Shown in pieces: positions 20,532 to 30,452 of a DNA stretch of 64,000 bases; positions within the stretch are counted from its first letter, which is position 1, and the number at the start of each line of letters is the position of its first letter. Location: contig JAISUT010000016.1 of NCBI GenBank assembly GCA_031271905.1, positions 28,083-92,082 of the forward strand, given 5' to 3'. The position numbers and the translations under genes were made by a program. The notes below the pieces were generated by a model, which did not search any database, was not told the origin of the DNA, and saw only the letters and a program-made list of their open reading frames with translations. Source of the stretch: Acidobacteriota bacterium (GTDB lineage Bacteria; Acidobacteriota; UBA6911).

Positions 20532-20954
20532 CTAATTCTGATCCAACTCGGTCATCAACCCGATACGATCGACTCCCGCATTACGGCAACCGTTGACGAT
20601 GTCCACCACGCGCCCATAGGAAAGCGCGGTGTCCGCCCTCAGGAAAATCGTCCGATCCTGAACCCCATCGCCGGAGAACCTCGTCTTGAGGAAATCATAC
20701 AACTGGTCTTCGGAAAGTGGATTCTTGGCCCGGTAAATCTTTCCCTCCCGGTTCAAGGAGATGACCACCGCCTCTTTGCTGTCCGCTTCGGGCGCTTCGA
20801 GGGGGTTCTTCGCCTTGGGAAGGTTGACGGTGATACCGCTTTGCAGAAGAGGCGTCGTAATCATGAAAATGATCAGCAGCACGAGCATGACATCCGCCAT
20901 CGGAGTGACGTTGATGTCCGCTACCACGCTTCCGCCAGCGATTCTTCTAGCCAC
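20532..20954 (-). CDS. exbD: ExbD/TolR-family protein (first copy)
   Basis: Energy-transducing TonB system component. 140 residues. A single transmembrane helix (VMLVLLIIFMITTPLL) follows the conserved aspartate in NVTPMADVM. The periplasmic part ends with the family motif GRVVDIVNGCRNAGVDRIGLMTELDQ. It starts with GTG and overlaps the end of exbB by 8 nt, so translation is probably coupled. It differs clearly from the second ExbD copy; the two probably have distinct positions in the complex. Confidence 0.95.
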   Translation of the reverse strand: MARRIAGGSVVADINVTPMADVMLVLLIIFMITTPLLQSGITVNLPKAKNPLEAPEADSKEAVVISLNREGKIYRAKNPLSEDQLYDFLKTRFSGDGVQDRTIFLRADTALSYGRVVDIVNGCRNAGVDRIGLMTELDQN

Positions 20955-21624
20955 GTCCTTCGCTCCGTTTCTTGAGGAAATAATCGATCAGTTCCGAAGA
21001 GGAGTTGTCCATCTCGACGGTGAATGTCTCGATCCTGTTGGTGAAGATGTTGTAAAACCAGACGGCGGGGACGGCGACCAGCAGACCGAGGGCGGTCGTG
21101 ACCAGCGCTTCCGAAATACCGGCGGCGACGGCGCCGATGCCGGCGTTCTCTTCCTTCGCCATGCCTTGGAACGCATTGATGATACCGAACGTCGTACCGA
21201 ACAGTCCGACGAAAGGAGCGGTGGAGCCGATGGTCGCCAATCCGCTGAGACCCTTCTTGAAGTTCTCGATGCTGATGGACGTGGCGCGCTCAATGGCGCG
21301 ACGGGAAGCCTCGATGGCCTCGCCCGGTATCTCCTTGCTCTGGGTGTGGGCCTTCATCTCTTGCAGACCGGAGGTCAGCACCTTGGCGAGGTGGCTCTTG
21401 TTGTTCTGCTCGCCGAGGGAAAGCGCTTCGTCGATGTTGTTGTTCTTCAGGCTTTCGGCAACGGCGGGAGCGAACGCCCGGGATTGCTTGCGCGCCTGGC
21501 TGTAGGTCAGGAACCTTTCAATCACCACAGCGATCATGTAGATGGACATCAGGAGCAGGACGATGACGACGCCTCTGGCCACCCACCCCATTGATGCTAC
21601 GAGTTCACTTAAATCCATTCCCAT
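20947..21624 (-). CDS. exbB: ExbB/TolQ/MotA-family proton channel protein
   Basis: Inner-membrane channel that uses proton motive force to energise TonB. 225 residues with three transmembrane segments: GVVIVLLLMSIYMIAVVIERF near the N-terminus, then two helices at TIGSTAPFVGLFGTTFGIINAF and ISEALVTTALGLLVAVPAVWFYNI. The loop PFVGLFGTTFGI is the family signature. The ATG is preceded by GGAGG at about 10 nt. It lies between tonB and exbD, overlapping exbD. Confidence 0.96.
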   Translation of the reverse strand: MGMDLSELVASMGWVARGVVIVLLLMSIYMIAVVIERFLTYSQARKQSRAFAPAVAESLKNNNIDEALSLGEQNNKSHLAKVLTSGLQEMKAHTQSKEIPGEAIEASRRAIERATSISIENFKKGLSGLATIGSTAPFVGLFGTTFGIINAFQGMAKEENAGIGAVAAGISEALVTTALGLLVAVPAVWFYNIFTNRIETFTVEMDNSSSELIDYFLKKRSEGRG

Positions 21625-21766
21625 CGAATTTGTACCTCCAGGTTGATATTTTGAGAACTACGATTTCTTCCGGGCGCCCCCAAAACCCCCGGACGCTACG
21701 TCGCGCCGTGCGCGACGCCCCGCGAGACCCTTGGAGACGCCCCTTTGCTTCACCCCATGTGCTTCA

Positions 21767-21823
21767 GGGAACCTCTAAAACCCCGGATGCCGCGTTGCGC
21801 CTTGCCTGCGAGGTTTTAGATGC
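21767..21823 (+). repeat. Dispersed hairpin repeat, copy 5 (internally deleted)
   Basis: Only about 57 bp. The left end GGGAACCTCTAAAACCCCGG and GCGTTGCGCCTTG are joined directly to the right end CCTGCGAGGTTTTAGA. The missing middle lies between two CGCCTTG direct repeats of the full element. A more degraded look-alike may lie just before it at 21671-21745. Confidence 0.82.
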
Positions 21824-21878
21824 TCTCTTTCAATCATTTCAAAAATCACTTCAAACCCGCGCCTTGCCGACCTCGGCG

Positions 21879-22586
21879 CTAATTCAACTTGAAGTTGACC
21901 TTGACGTCCGCCGTCACGGGGGTGGGTTCGCCATTGAGCAACGTCGGCGAATACTTCCACTGTTTCACGGCGTCCACGGCGGCCTGCTTCAGGAGCGGGT
22001 GCCCGCTTTTGACGATGATGTCCACCACGTTGCCTTCCTCGTCCACCTCCACCTCAAGGATGACCTCGCCCTGCACGCGGGCTTTCTGCGCCATCGGCGG
22101 GTAGACCGGCTGAACCCTGCGGATGAGCCGGGACTCTTGGACGTTGCCGCCCACGCGCACCGGCTTGGCCTTGGGCTTCGGCGGAGGGGGAGGCGCCACC
22201 GGACCTGAAGCGGTCGCCACCTGCAGGATGTTCGACACCCCGGTGTTGACGGTGGCGGCGGTGGCGAGCGTGGATGTCACGGGCCCGGTGGCGATGAACG
22301 GCTGGTCGTCAACCACCGGAGGCGGGATCTCCGTGGGGATCTCCGTCGGGGCGACGAACTGGTTGGGATTGACCTGCGCCACGCGCGGCGGCGGCGCGTC
22401 AGACGGCGGCGGCGGCGGCGCGATCAGGAACGTCAGCAGCTCGCTTTCCGGCAGCACGCTGAAGAAGATCAGCGGCGCGAGGATGATGGCGCCGACGATC
22501 AGCGCCTCCACGAGGATCGCGATTCCGAACGACGCGGCCGTCTTGCCTCCGTCCGATTTTCCGATTTCATTTAAACCTTCAAACAT
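21879..22586 (-). CDS. tonB: TonB-family energy transducer
   Basis: 235 residues. An N-terminal membrane anchor (SFGIAILVEALIVGAIILAPLIFF) is followed by a long Pro-rich periplasmic spacer (APPPPPSDAPPPRVA, then PVAPPPPPKPKAKPVRVGG). The C-terminal TonB domain contains SRLIRRVQPVYPPMAQKARVQGEVILEV and QWKYSPTLLNGEPTPV. The start ATG has GGGGGTG upstream. It is the first gene of tonB-exbB-exbD-exbD-TPR and has a good promoter upstream. No TonB-dependent receptor is encoded in this window, so the transported substrate is unknown. Confidence 0.95.
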   Translation of the reverse strand: MFEGLNEIGKSDGGKTAASFGIAILVEALIVGAIILAPLIFFSVLPESELLTFLIAPPPPPSDAPPPRVAQVNPNQFVAPTEIPTEIPPPVVDDQPFIATGPVTSTLATAATVNTGVSNILQVATASGPVAPPPPPKPKAKPVRVGGNVQESRLIRRVQPVYPPMAQKARVQGEVILEVEVDEEGNVVDIIVKSGHPLLKQAAVDAVKQWKYSPTLLNGEPTPVTADVKVNFKLN

Positions 22587-22715
22587 TGTACACCCCCATT
22601 AAAAACTACCTGTGGGCCTTGGCGTAGTGCGTTTCCTCACTATCTTCTGGGACTTCACAGCGCCGTCCGGCTTCGCGCTTCCTCAGCCTCGCGCACCGTT
22701 AATTGTTGAAACCCG

Positions 22716-22745
22716 ATACTAATATCTAGCCCGAAAAACTGTCAA
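22716..22745 (-). promoter_or_regulatory. Promoter for the tonB operon
   Basis: On the minus strand a perfect TTGACA (22740-22745), an 18-nt spacer, then TAGTAT (22716-22721). It lies about 130 nt upstream of the tonB start in an AT-rich pocket of an otherwise GC-rich region. Confidence 0.65.
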
Positions 22746-22852
22746 GAAAATTCTCGCCCCCAAGGCGGATTTTTTCAGAAAAAACCCACCACACTGTATC
22801 CTTACGCATCCGGCGGACGTATGTATTCTCTTCTTTCAAAAATAGTTTTCTT

Positions 22853-22916
22853 GGGAGCCTCTAAAAACCCCGGACGCTGCGTTGCACCTTGTCTGCGAGG
22901 TTTGTTAGAGGCGCCC
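22853..22916 (+). repeat. Dispersed hairpin repeat, copy 6 (internally deleted)
   Basis: About 64 bp: GGGAGCCTCTAAAAACCCC, then GCGTTGCACCTTG joined to TCTGCGAGGTTTGTTAGAGG. It has the same inner deletion as copy 5. It lies between secF and the tonB promoter. The rest of 22587-22985 holds only that promoter. Confidence 0.83.
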
Positions 22917-22985
22917 CCTTTCCCCTTTGCGGGCGGGTGCGCGCGGGGGGTGCCCCGGCAGCCCGCCATCACCCCGTGCGCCGCC

Positions 22986-24158
22986 CTACTTCGCCCCCTG
23001 CTTGCGATACCACCATTCGACGATCGTGGACGACAGCGCGATAGTCGAGTAGGAGCCGAGGATGATCCCGACCACCAGCGCGAACGAGAAGCCGTTGAGC
23101 ACCTCGCCGCCGAACAGGAACAACGCCGCCGCCGCCAGGAACGTGAAGCCCGACGTCAGGATGGTGCGCGAAAGCGTCTGGTTGATGCTCTTGTTCAGGA
23201 TGTCGTACAGCGAGTCTTTGCGCATGACGCGCAGGTTCTCGCGCACGCGGTCGAAGATCACGATCGTGTCGTTGACCGAGTAGCCGACCAGGGTCAGGAG
23301 CGCCGCGATCACCGTCAGGGAGATCTCCTTCTGGGTGAGCGCGAAAAAGCCCAGCGTGATCGCGACGTCGTGGAACAGCGCGATGATCGCCGCCACGCCG
23401 TAGATCGGTTTGAAGCGGAAGGCGATGTAGACCAGCATCGCCAGGAGCGAGAGGCCGATAGCCAAGCCCGCCCGCCTGCGCAGGTCGGAGCCGACGATGG
23501 CGCCGATGCTCTCCAAGCCCTTGATGGCGAACGGGCCGGTGTAGAACTCCTTCTTCAGCGCGGCCACGACCGCGTCGGAGGCGCCCGCCGACTTCAGGTC
23601 GTCCAGCGAGAGCATGAGGCCGTCCGCCGTCTTGTTCCGGTAGTCCAGCACCTTGGTCACCAGCGCGGCGTAATGGTCCTCGGTCTCCTGGATCGTCTTG
23701 TCCTGGGCCTTCAACCCGTCCGGGTCGCCCGCCAGCAGGAAGGTTTTGAGCGCAGACTCCCCCACGTTGTTGAAGTCCCGCTGGGCGCTCTGGACGTGCC
23801 CGGGGTCGAATTCCTTGCGCAGGGAGGCGACCAGCTTGTCCTTGTCCGCCTCGTACTCGCTGCCAGTCCCCAGCGCCTTCTGCAGGCGCACCTGGACGGA
23901 GTTCGAGTTCGCGGGACCGTAGCTTTGCAGGGTCGGCGCCGACGACGTCTCGGACTCCAGCACGTCGCGCAACTTGCCATAGTCCGGAGCGTCCTGGAAC
24001 TTGACCAGGATGATGGTGCCGCCGGTGAAGTCGATGCCGTAGTTGAACCCCCGGCCGAAGTAGGCGCCCAAGCCGATCAGGAACAGGATGATGGACACGC
24101 TCGCGAACAGCCACTTCTTGGACAGGAAATCGATTTTGGTTTCTTTAAAGAGTTCCAC
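22986..24158 (-). CDS. secF: Protein translocase subunit SecF
   Basis: Inner-membrane RND-fold partner of SecD that aids export through SecYEG. About 390 residues with six predicted transmembrane helices. The first periplasmic segment has FNYGIDFTGGTIILVKF, and the end of the fourth helix has the SecF signature VGYSVNDTIVIFDRVRENLR. I chose the GTG at 24158 because AGGGG sits 6 nt upstream; the frame stays open to 24251, but that part lies inside a dispersed repeat. The periplasmic loop is longer than in E. coli SecF. It follows secD on the same strand. Confidence 0.95.
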   Translation of the reverse strand: MELFKETKIDFLSKKWLFASVSIILFLIGLGAYFGRGFNYGIDFTGGTIILVKFQDAPDYGKLRDVLESETSSAPTLQSYGPANSNSVQVRLQKALGTGSEYEADKDKLVASLRKEFDPGHVQSAQRDFNNVGESALKTFLLAGDPDGLKAQDKTIQETEDHYAALVTKVLDYRNKTADGLMLSLDDLKSAGASDAVVAALKKEFYTGPFAIKGLESIGAIVGSDLRRRAGLAIGLSLLAMLVYIAFRFKPIYGVAAIIALFHDVAITLGFFALTQKEISLTVIAALLTLVGYSVNDTIVIFDRVRENLRVMRKDSLYDILNKSINQTLSRTILTSGFTFLAAAALFLFGGEVLNGFSFALVVGIILGSYSTIALSSTIVEWWYRKQGAK

Positions 24159-24197
24159 AAACAGCCCCTCTGATGAAATTCCCTTTAGATAGCTAGA

Positions 24198-24317
24198 GGG
24201 AACCTCTAAAAACCCCGGACGCCGCGTTGCGCCGTGGTCGGAAATGCTCATTTACCCCGGTAAACTCCGCTTTTCGACCTGCGGCGACGCCTTGTCTGCG
24301 AGGTTTTTCGAGGCTCC

Positions 24318-24319
<2 letters not shown>
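24198..24319 (+). repeat. Dispersed hairpin repeat, copy 7 (full length)
   Basis: Starts GGGAACCTCTAAAAACCCC and ends GAGGTTTTTCGAGGCTCCC. It fills the secD-secF gap, and its right end overlaps the secD stop codon (24318-24320), so the element supplies the end of secD. Confidence 0.9.
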
Positions 24320-25931
<1,612 letters not shown>

Positions 25932-26035
25932 ATCTCACCTAAACGTGTAACTTAGAAATGGCAGGGGCGCCCGCGCCGCAGGCGCCGCATCGATCCCAGG
26001 CTGCGGGCGGCCGCGCCCGCCCGAACCCTACGGCC

Positions 26036-26335
26036 TTACGATTGCTGCGGAGGACCTTCGGACTCCTGGATGCCTGCGACGGCGCTCTTGGCGATCTCGA
26101 TCTTCACCTGGTCCGCGATCTTCAGGATGAACGTCTTTTCCTTGACCCCCGCCACCACGCCGTAGATGCCGGAGTTCGTGATGACGCGGTCGCCCGACTT
26201 GAGGGCCTCGCGCATCTGCTCCACCTTCTTCTGCTGGTTGCGTTGGGGCCTGATCATCAGGAAATAGAAGATCACTCCGATGATTACAATCGGCGCCAGC
26301 CCTCGGATGACGTCGGGGTTCGTGAATTGCTCCAT
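26036..26335 (-). CDS. yajC: SecDF-associated membrane protein YajC
   Basis: 99-residue single-span inner-membrane protein that joins the SecDF complex. The N-terminal helix is LAPIVIIGVIFYFLMIRPQRNQQKK, with the signature FYFLMIRPQR. A small beta domain follows with GDRVITNSGIYGVV. The start is an ATG. It lies between tgt and secD on the same strand, the usual position. Confidence 0.96.
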   Translation of the reverse strand: MEQFTNPDVIRGLAPIVIIGVIFYFLMIRPQRNQQKKVEQMREALKSGDRVITNSGIYGVVAGVKEKTFILKIADQVKIEIAKSAVAGIQESEGPPQQS

Positions 26336-26374
26336 ATTGGTTCAGATCGCCTTTCTCCAATGTGATTATCTAAT

Positions 26375-26494
26375 GGGAGCCCCTAAAACCCCGGACGCTG
26401 CGTCGCGCCTGATCGAAAACGCCCATTCGCCTCGGCGAACTCCGCTTTTCGACCTGCGGCGACGCCTTGCCTGCCAGCTTTTCAGAGGTTCCCT
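26375..26494 (+). repeat. Dispersed hairpin repeat, copy 8 (full length)
   Basis: Starts GGGAGCCCCTAAAACCCCG and ends GCTTTTCAGAGGTTCCCT. It lacks the TTGG of the core (reads GCGCCTGATCGAAAACG). It occupies nearly all of the yajC-tgt gap and stops 4 nt before the tgt stop codon. Confidence 0.88.
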
Positions 26495-26497
26495 AAA

Positions 26498-27595
26498 TTA
26501 TCGAAGCCAGTCGCCGAATTTTCCAAGTTCGATAGCTTGTCGTATTTTCCGCATCAGGTCAAGATAAAAGGTCAGGTTGTGAACCGTGGCGTAGACCGCG
26601 TACAAGTGCTCGCCCGACATGAACAGGTGGCGCAGGTAGGCGCGGCTGTAGCGGCGGCAGACCGGGCAGGGGCAGTCGGCGTCCAAGGGCCCGCCGTCGC
26701 CGGCGTGGGCGGCGTTTTTGATCGACACCCGCCCCGCGCCGGTGAACAGGTGGCCGTTGCGGGCGTTGCGCGTCGGCAGGACGCAGTCGAACATGTCCAC
26801 CCCCGCGGCCACCGCCCGGACGATGTCCTCGGGCGTCCCCACCCCCATCAGGTAGCGCGGCCTGTCCCCGGGGAGCTGGGGCGCGGTCGCCTCCACGGTC
26901 TCGTACATCAGCTCCTTGGGCTCGCCGACGCTCAGGCCGCCGATCGCCACGCCGTCGAAGCCGAGCGGCAGCAGCGCCTCCACCGAGCGCCGGCGCAGGT
27001 CGGGGTGGACGCCCCCCTGCACGATGCCGAACAGCATCCTGCCGTCGTCCCCCTCCTCGGCCTTCGCCCTGCCCCACCGGTCGGCGCACCGCTTCGCCCA
27101 GCGCATCGAGCGCTCCATCGAGCTTTCCGCGTCGGCGCGGCTCGCCGGCCAGGGGGTGCATTCGTCGAAGACCATCGCGACGTCCGCGCCGAGCGCACGC
27201 TGGATGTCCACGACGTTTTCCGGGGTGAAGAGGCTGCGGCTCCCGTCCAGGTGCGAGGCGAAGCGCACCCCCTCCTCGGAGATGGCGCGCAGGTCGCGGT
27301 GGCTGAAGACCTGGTAGCCGCCGCTGTCGGTCAGGATCGCCCCCCGCCAGGAGTTGAACTTGTGCAAGCCCCCCAACGCCCGGATGCGCTCATGCCCCGG
27401 CCGCAGGTAGAGGTGGTAGGTGTTGCCGAGGATGATCTCGGCGTCCAGCGCCTCCAGCGCCCCCATCGGCATCGCCTTGACCGCGCCCGCAGTCCCGACC
27501 GGCATGAACACCGGCGTCTCCACGGTCCCGTGCGGCGTGTGCAACCTCCCCCGCCGCGCGCCGGTCGCCGCGTCCTTGCAAAGCAGTTCGAACAT
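26498..27595 (-). CDS. tgt: tRNA-guanine (queuine/preQ1) transglycosylase
   Basis: Exchanges guanine-34 for preQ1 in tRNAs with GUN anticodons. 365 residues. It has LTDSGGYQVFS with the catalytic-site Asp, the second aspartate in MFDCVLPTRNARNGHLFT and the zinc-binding CPCPVCRRYSRAYLRHL with a following His. The start LRTPHGTVETPVFMPVGTAG-like segment (RLHTPHGTVETPVFMPVG) is typical. It is the first gene of tgt-yajC-secD-secF; its ATG has GAGGGG upstream. Confidence 0.97.
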   Translation of the reverse strand: MFELLCKDAATGARRGRLHTPHGTVETPVFMPVGTAGAVKAMPMGALEALDAEIILGNTYHLYLRPGHERIRALGGLHKFNSWRGAILTDSGGYQVFSHRDLRAISEEGVRFASHLDGSRSLFTPENVVDIQRALGADVAMVFDECTPWPASRADAESSMERSMRWAKRCADRWGRAKAEEGDDGRMLFGIVQGGVHPDLRRRSVEALLPLGFDGVAIGGLSVGEPKELMYETVEATAPQLPGDRPRYLMGVGTPEDIVRAVAAGVDMFDCVLPTRNARNGHLFTGAGRVSIKNAAHAGDGGPLDADCPCPVCRRYSRAYLRHLFMSGEHLYAVYATVHNLTFYLDLMRKIRQAIELGKFGDWLR

Positions 27596-27679
27596 CGTAG
27601 GGAACCCCTCAGGAAAAGCCCGCAGGCGGGGCGCGACGCCCGCTTCCCCGGCGGCGCGCCCCTCATGGTCGACGGGGCG

Positions 27680-28693
27680 TCAGTTGACGGAGTGTCCGGG
27701 GAGGGCGACGGAGTACAGGGCGTCGCCCGTCGCCAAAAACGCCGTCCCGCCCGAGACCGCCAGCCCCACGACCGTCGGCGCGGCGACATGGAGCTTGAGC
27801 GCGCCGTCCGCGACGCAGTAGCGGAACACCCCCATCCTCCCCTTGTGGCCGGTCGCGAGCAGCAGGTCGCCGTCCGGCAGGAACGCCATCCCCTGCGGCC
27901 GCGCCAAGCCCCCCAGCAGCCGCTCGACCTTGCCGTCGCGCGCGACGCGCACAAGGGAGTCCCGCACCGCGAACGTGGGGCCGGTCACGTATATCCGGTC
28001 GCCCGCGTCGATGGCGAGGTGGTAGGCGGCGACGCTCGGCTCCAGCGCGGCGAACTCCTCCTTCTTCCCGCCGGCGGGGTCGAGCCGCCAGATGCGCCCC
28101 GTCCGGTCGCCCACGAACAGATCCCCCCGCGAGTCGAAGGCGAGCCCGGTCGGCGTGCCCAGGTCGTCGGCGACGACGTCCATTTGTTCAAAGTTCGTAT
28201 AACGCAGCACGGTCCCGTCGTGGCGGCTGGAGACGTAGAGCTGGCCGTCGGGCGAGAACGCCAGCCCCGTGGGGTTCATGACCTCGCAGGCGAAGGGGTG
28301 CTTGTCCCCCTGGCGGGTGACGCGCACGAGCGGCTGCTCGACCTGCTGGCCTCCCGTGCCGCTGACGGTCGTGATGATCGAGCCGTCCGGGGCGACGACC
28401 GGGTTGGAGACCGGGTGCAGCTCGGCGGCGAGGCGCGCGGCGAGGTTGAACGGGAACACCGGCGAGGACTCGCCGCCGACGCGCAACGCCAGCCCCAGGC
28501 AGCAAGGGTTCTCCGGCAACCGGACGCGCACCCGGTCCTCCGAGGCGGAAAGGACGAACGCCTCGGCGTCGCCCAGCAAGACCTTGGAGCCCAGGCCCGG
28601 GACGAAGCCCTGGCACTGGACGGCCAATTCCCCGCCCGGCACGCCGGTCTGGGCGGAAACCCCCGTGATGCGCAACCCGCCAGCCTCTCTCAT
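27680..28693 (-). CDS. NHL/SMP-30-type beta-propeller protein with IPT/TIG-like N-terminus
   Basis: 337 residues. Residues 1-90 look like an IPT/TIG immunoglobulin-like domain (ITGVSAQTGVPGGELAVQCQGF, KVLLGDAEAFVLSASEDRVRVRLP). The rest is a propeller with repeated blade patterns such as NPTGLAFSPDGQLYVSSRHDGTVLRY, TPTGLAFDSRGDLFVGDRTGRIWRL and RPQGMAFLPDGDLLLATGHKGRMGVF. No signal peptide is seen, so it is probably cytoplasmic. Such proteins are often annotated as gluconolactonase-like, but the metal-binding residues of SMP-30 enzymes cannot be confirmed here. Function unknown. It lies 85 nt upstream of tgt. Confidence 0.75.
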   Translation of the reverse strand: MREAGGLRITGVSAQTGVPGGELAVQCQGFVPGLGSKVLLGDAEAFVLSASEDRVRVRLPENPCCLGLALRVGGESSPVFPFNLAARLAAELHPVSNPVVAPDGSIITTVSGTGGQQVEQPLVRVTRQGDKHPFACEVMNPTGLAFSPDGQLYVSSRHDGTVLRYTNFEQMDVVADDLGTPTGLAFDSRGDLFVGDRTGRIWRLDPAGGKKEEFAALEPSVAAYHLAIDAGDRIYVTGPTFAVRDSLVRVARDGKVERLLGGLARPQGMAFLPDGDLLLATGHKGRMGVFRYCVADGALKLHVAAPTVVGLAVSGGTAFLATGDALYSVALPGHSVN

Positions 28694-28803
28694 CGCGCCC
28701 GAATGTTACAGCGCGAACCGCCGCGCGGCAACCCGGAATGCGCCAACGCGCCGAAGCCGCCACGGAAAGCCATGGGGCGCGGCGTGGGGCGCGGGCGGGC
28801 GGC

Positions 28804-29985
28804 CTACCCCTCGCCGGAGACGTACTCCAGGTCGCAGTTCACGACCGCGACATAGGAGGGGTCGCGCCGGGCGAGCGTGGTCTGCGCCACGGCGCGCACC
28901 TCGTCGAACGCCTGCGTCGAACGCTCGTGCTCCACCACCACGTCGAAGATCACGTTGGTGTGCGACGGCCCCTTGACGAGGCGCAGGTCGTGCAACCCCT
29001 TCACCCCGCCGATGGCGCCGACGGCGTCGGCGAGCATGTCGCGCAGCTCCGCGACGAGCGGGTTCTGCGTGTCGAGCGGATCCATGTGCCCCACGAGCGA
29101 CACCCCCAGCCGCTCCCCCGCCTCCCGCTCGATGTCGTCCACCAAGGCGTGCGACTCGAAGATGTCCCCGCGCGAATCGACTTCGATGTGGACGGAGGCG
29201 AACACGTGCCCCGGCCCGTAGTCGTGGACGATCAGGTCGTGGACGCCGAGGACCTCCCTGTGCGAGAGCGCCAGCTCCGCGATCGCCCGCACCATCTTGG
29301 GATCCGCGCGCTGGCCGAGCAGCGGGCCGGCGGTCTCCCTCACCATGTGCAGGCCGGAGTAGATGACGAACACCCCCATCGCCACCCCTACGTAGCCGTC
29401 GATGTCGAGGCGGAGCCATCCGTCCAGGACGAGCGAGAGCAAGACCACGGCGGCCGAGATGGCGTCGTTGCGGGCGTCGACGCCGGTCGCCTTCAGCGAG
29501 GGGCTGTCGATGCGCCGGCTGAGGTCGAGGTTGAAGCGCCAGAGCCAGAGCTTCGCCAGCGCCATGGCCACGAGCAGGGCGACGCCTGCGGCGTTCGGCG
29601 TGACCTCCGCCGGGTCGGCGATCCTGTCGAATGACGTCGAGATGAGCTGGACGCCGATGACGATGACCAGCGCCGAGACGATGACCCCGGTCATGTATTC
29701 GATGCGGGCGTGCCCGAAAGGGTGCTCGCGGTCGCTCTTTCGCGCGGCGAGCTTGAAGCCGACCAGCGTGATGACCGAGGCTGCGGCGTCCGACAGGTTG
29801 TTGAGGGCGTCGGCGATGACGGCGACGCTGGAGGACGCCAGCCCGATGAAGACCTTCGCCATGCCTAGAAGGACGTTGAGCGCGACGCCGACGACGCCCG
29901 ACAGCCGTCCGCACAGCTCGCGCCGCCGCCGCTGGTCGGCACCGCCCCACCTCGCCATGAAGCCGTCGATCAAGAAACCGGTCAC
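28804..29985 (-). CDS. Cation diffusion facilitator (CDF) metal transporter
   Basis: 393-residue inner-membrane metal-proton antiporter. The N-terminal region has six transmembrane helices. Metal-site motifs are ADALNNLSDAAASVI in helix 2 and GVDARNDAISAAVVLLSLV in helix 5; the usual HxxxD of helix 5 reads DARND, which may alter metal preference. The family marker HPFGHARIEYMTG is present. A cytoplasmic C-terminal domain contains two further ACT-like halves (VFASVHIEVDSRGDIFESHALVDDIE), longer than in short CDFs. The start is a GTG; an ATG at 29958 is an alternative. Confidence 0.92.
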   Translation of the reverse strand: MTGFLIDGFMARWGGADQRRRRELCGRLSGVVGVALNVLLGMAKVFIGLASSSVAVIADALNNLSDAAASVITLVGFKLAARKSDREHPFGHARIEYMTGVIVSALVIVIGVQLISTSFDRIADPAEVTPNAAGVALLVAMALAKLWLWRFNLDLSRRIDSPSLKATGVDARNDAISAAVVLLSLVLDGWLRLDIDGYVGVAMGVFVIYSGLHMVRETAGPLLGQRADPKMVRAIAELALSHREVLGVHDLIVHDYGPGHVFASVHIEVDSRGDIFESHALVDDIEREAGERLGVSLVGHMDPLDTQNPLVAELRDMLADAVGAIGGVKGLHDLRLVKGPSHTNVIFDVVVEHERSTQAFDEVRAVAQTTLARRDPSYVAVVNCDLEYVSGEG

Positions 29986-30103
29986 GGTGGGGAATTAAAC
30001 CACACGGGCGCGACGGTGTCCACCACGCGCCCGGGTGGCGCGCAAGGGGCGCGGAGGCGGCATGGGCGAAGGCGCGAGGCTTTCGCCCCCCGCGCGCCCG
30101 GGG

Positions 30104-30427
30104 TCATTCCAGCTCGACCAGGGGCTGCCCCTTGGCGACCTTCTCCCCCGCCGCCGCCAGCACCGCCTTGACCGTGCCGTCGAGCGGCGACTGGATGCGG
30201 TTCAGCATCTTCATCGCCTCCAAGACCAGCAACGCGTCCCCGCGCCGCACGGCATGCCCGGGCTTGACGCGGACCTCCGCGACGACGCCGGGGATGGCGG
30301 CCTTGACGACGCGGGGATCTTTCTTCTCGTAGGGCTTGCGCGCAACGTACTTGGCGGTCAGCCGCGTCTCGAAGACGCCGTTTTCCAGCGCCAGCCGGTC
30401 GAATCCAACTGCCTCGGTCTCGCTCAT
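30104..30427 (-). CDS. Biotinyl carrier (BCCP-type) protein
   Basis: 107 residues. The C-terminal biotin attachment domain carries the biotinylated Lys73 in VLEAMKMLN, with PGVVAEVRVKPGHAVRRGD before it and AAAGEKVAKGQPLVELE after it. I chose the ATG at 30427 because GGAGAG lies 7 nt upstream; an ATG five codons earlier is possible. The free-standing carrier follows the carboxyltransferase gene by 25 nt. In methylmalonyl-CoA/propionyl-CoA systems this is the gamma or carrier subunit. No biotin carboxylase or membrane decarboxylase beta gene is within the window. Confidence 0.9.
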   Translation of the reverse strand: MSETEAVGFDRLALENGVFETRLTAKYVARKPYEKKDPRVVKAAIPGVVAEVRVKPGHAVRRGDALLVLEAMKMLNRIQSPLDGTVKAVLAAAGEKVAKGQPLVELE

Positions 30428-30452
30428 CACGTTTCTCTCCATGTCGCCGGGA

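Noticed and set aside
22986..24251. Longer SecF and PdhA N-termini starting MSIFDQGAT or MSISDHGAT
   Set aside because: These residues are encoded by the dispersed repeat; internal starts with good ribosome-binding sites fit the families.
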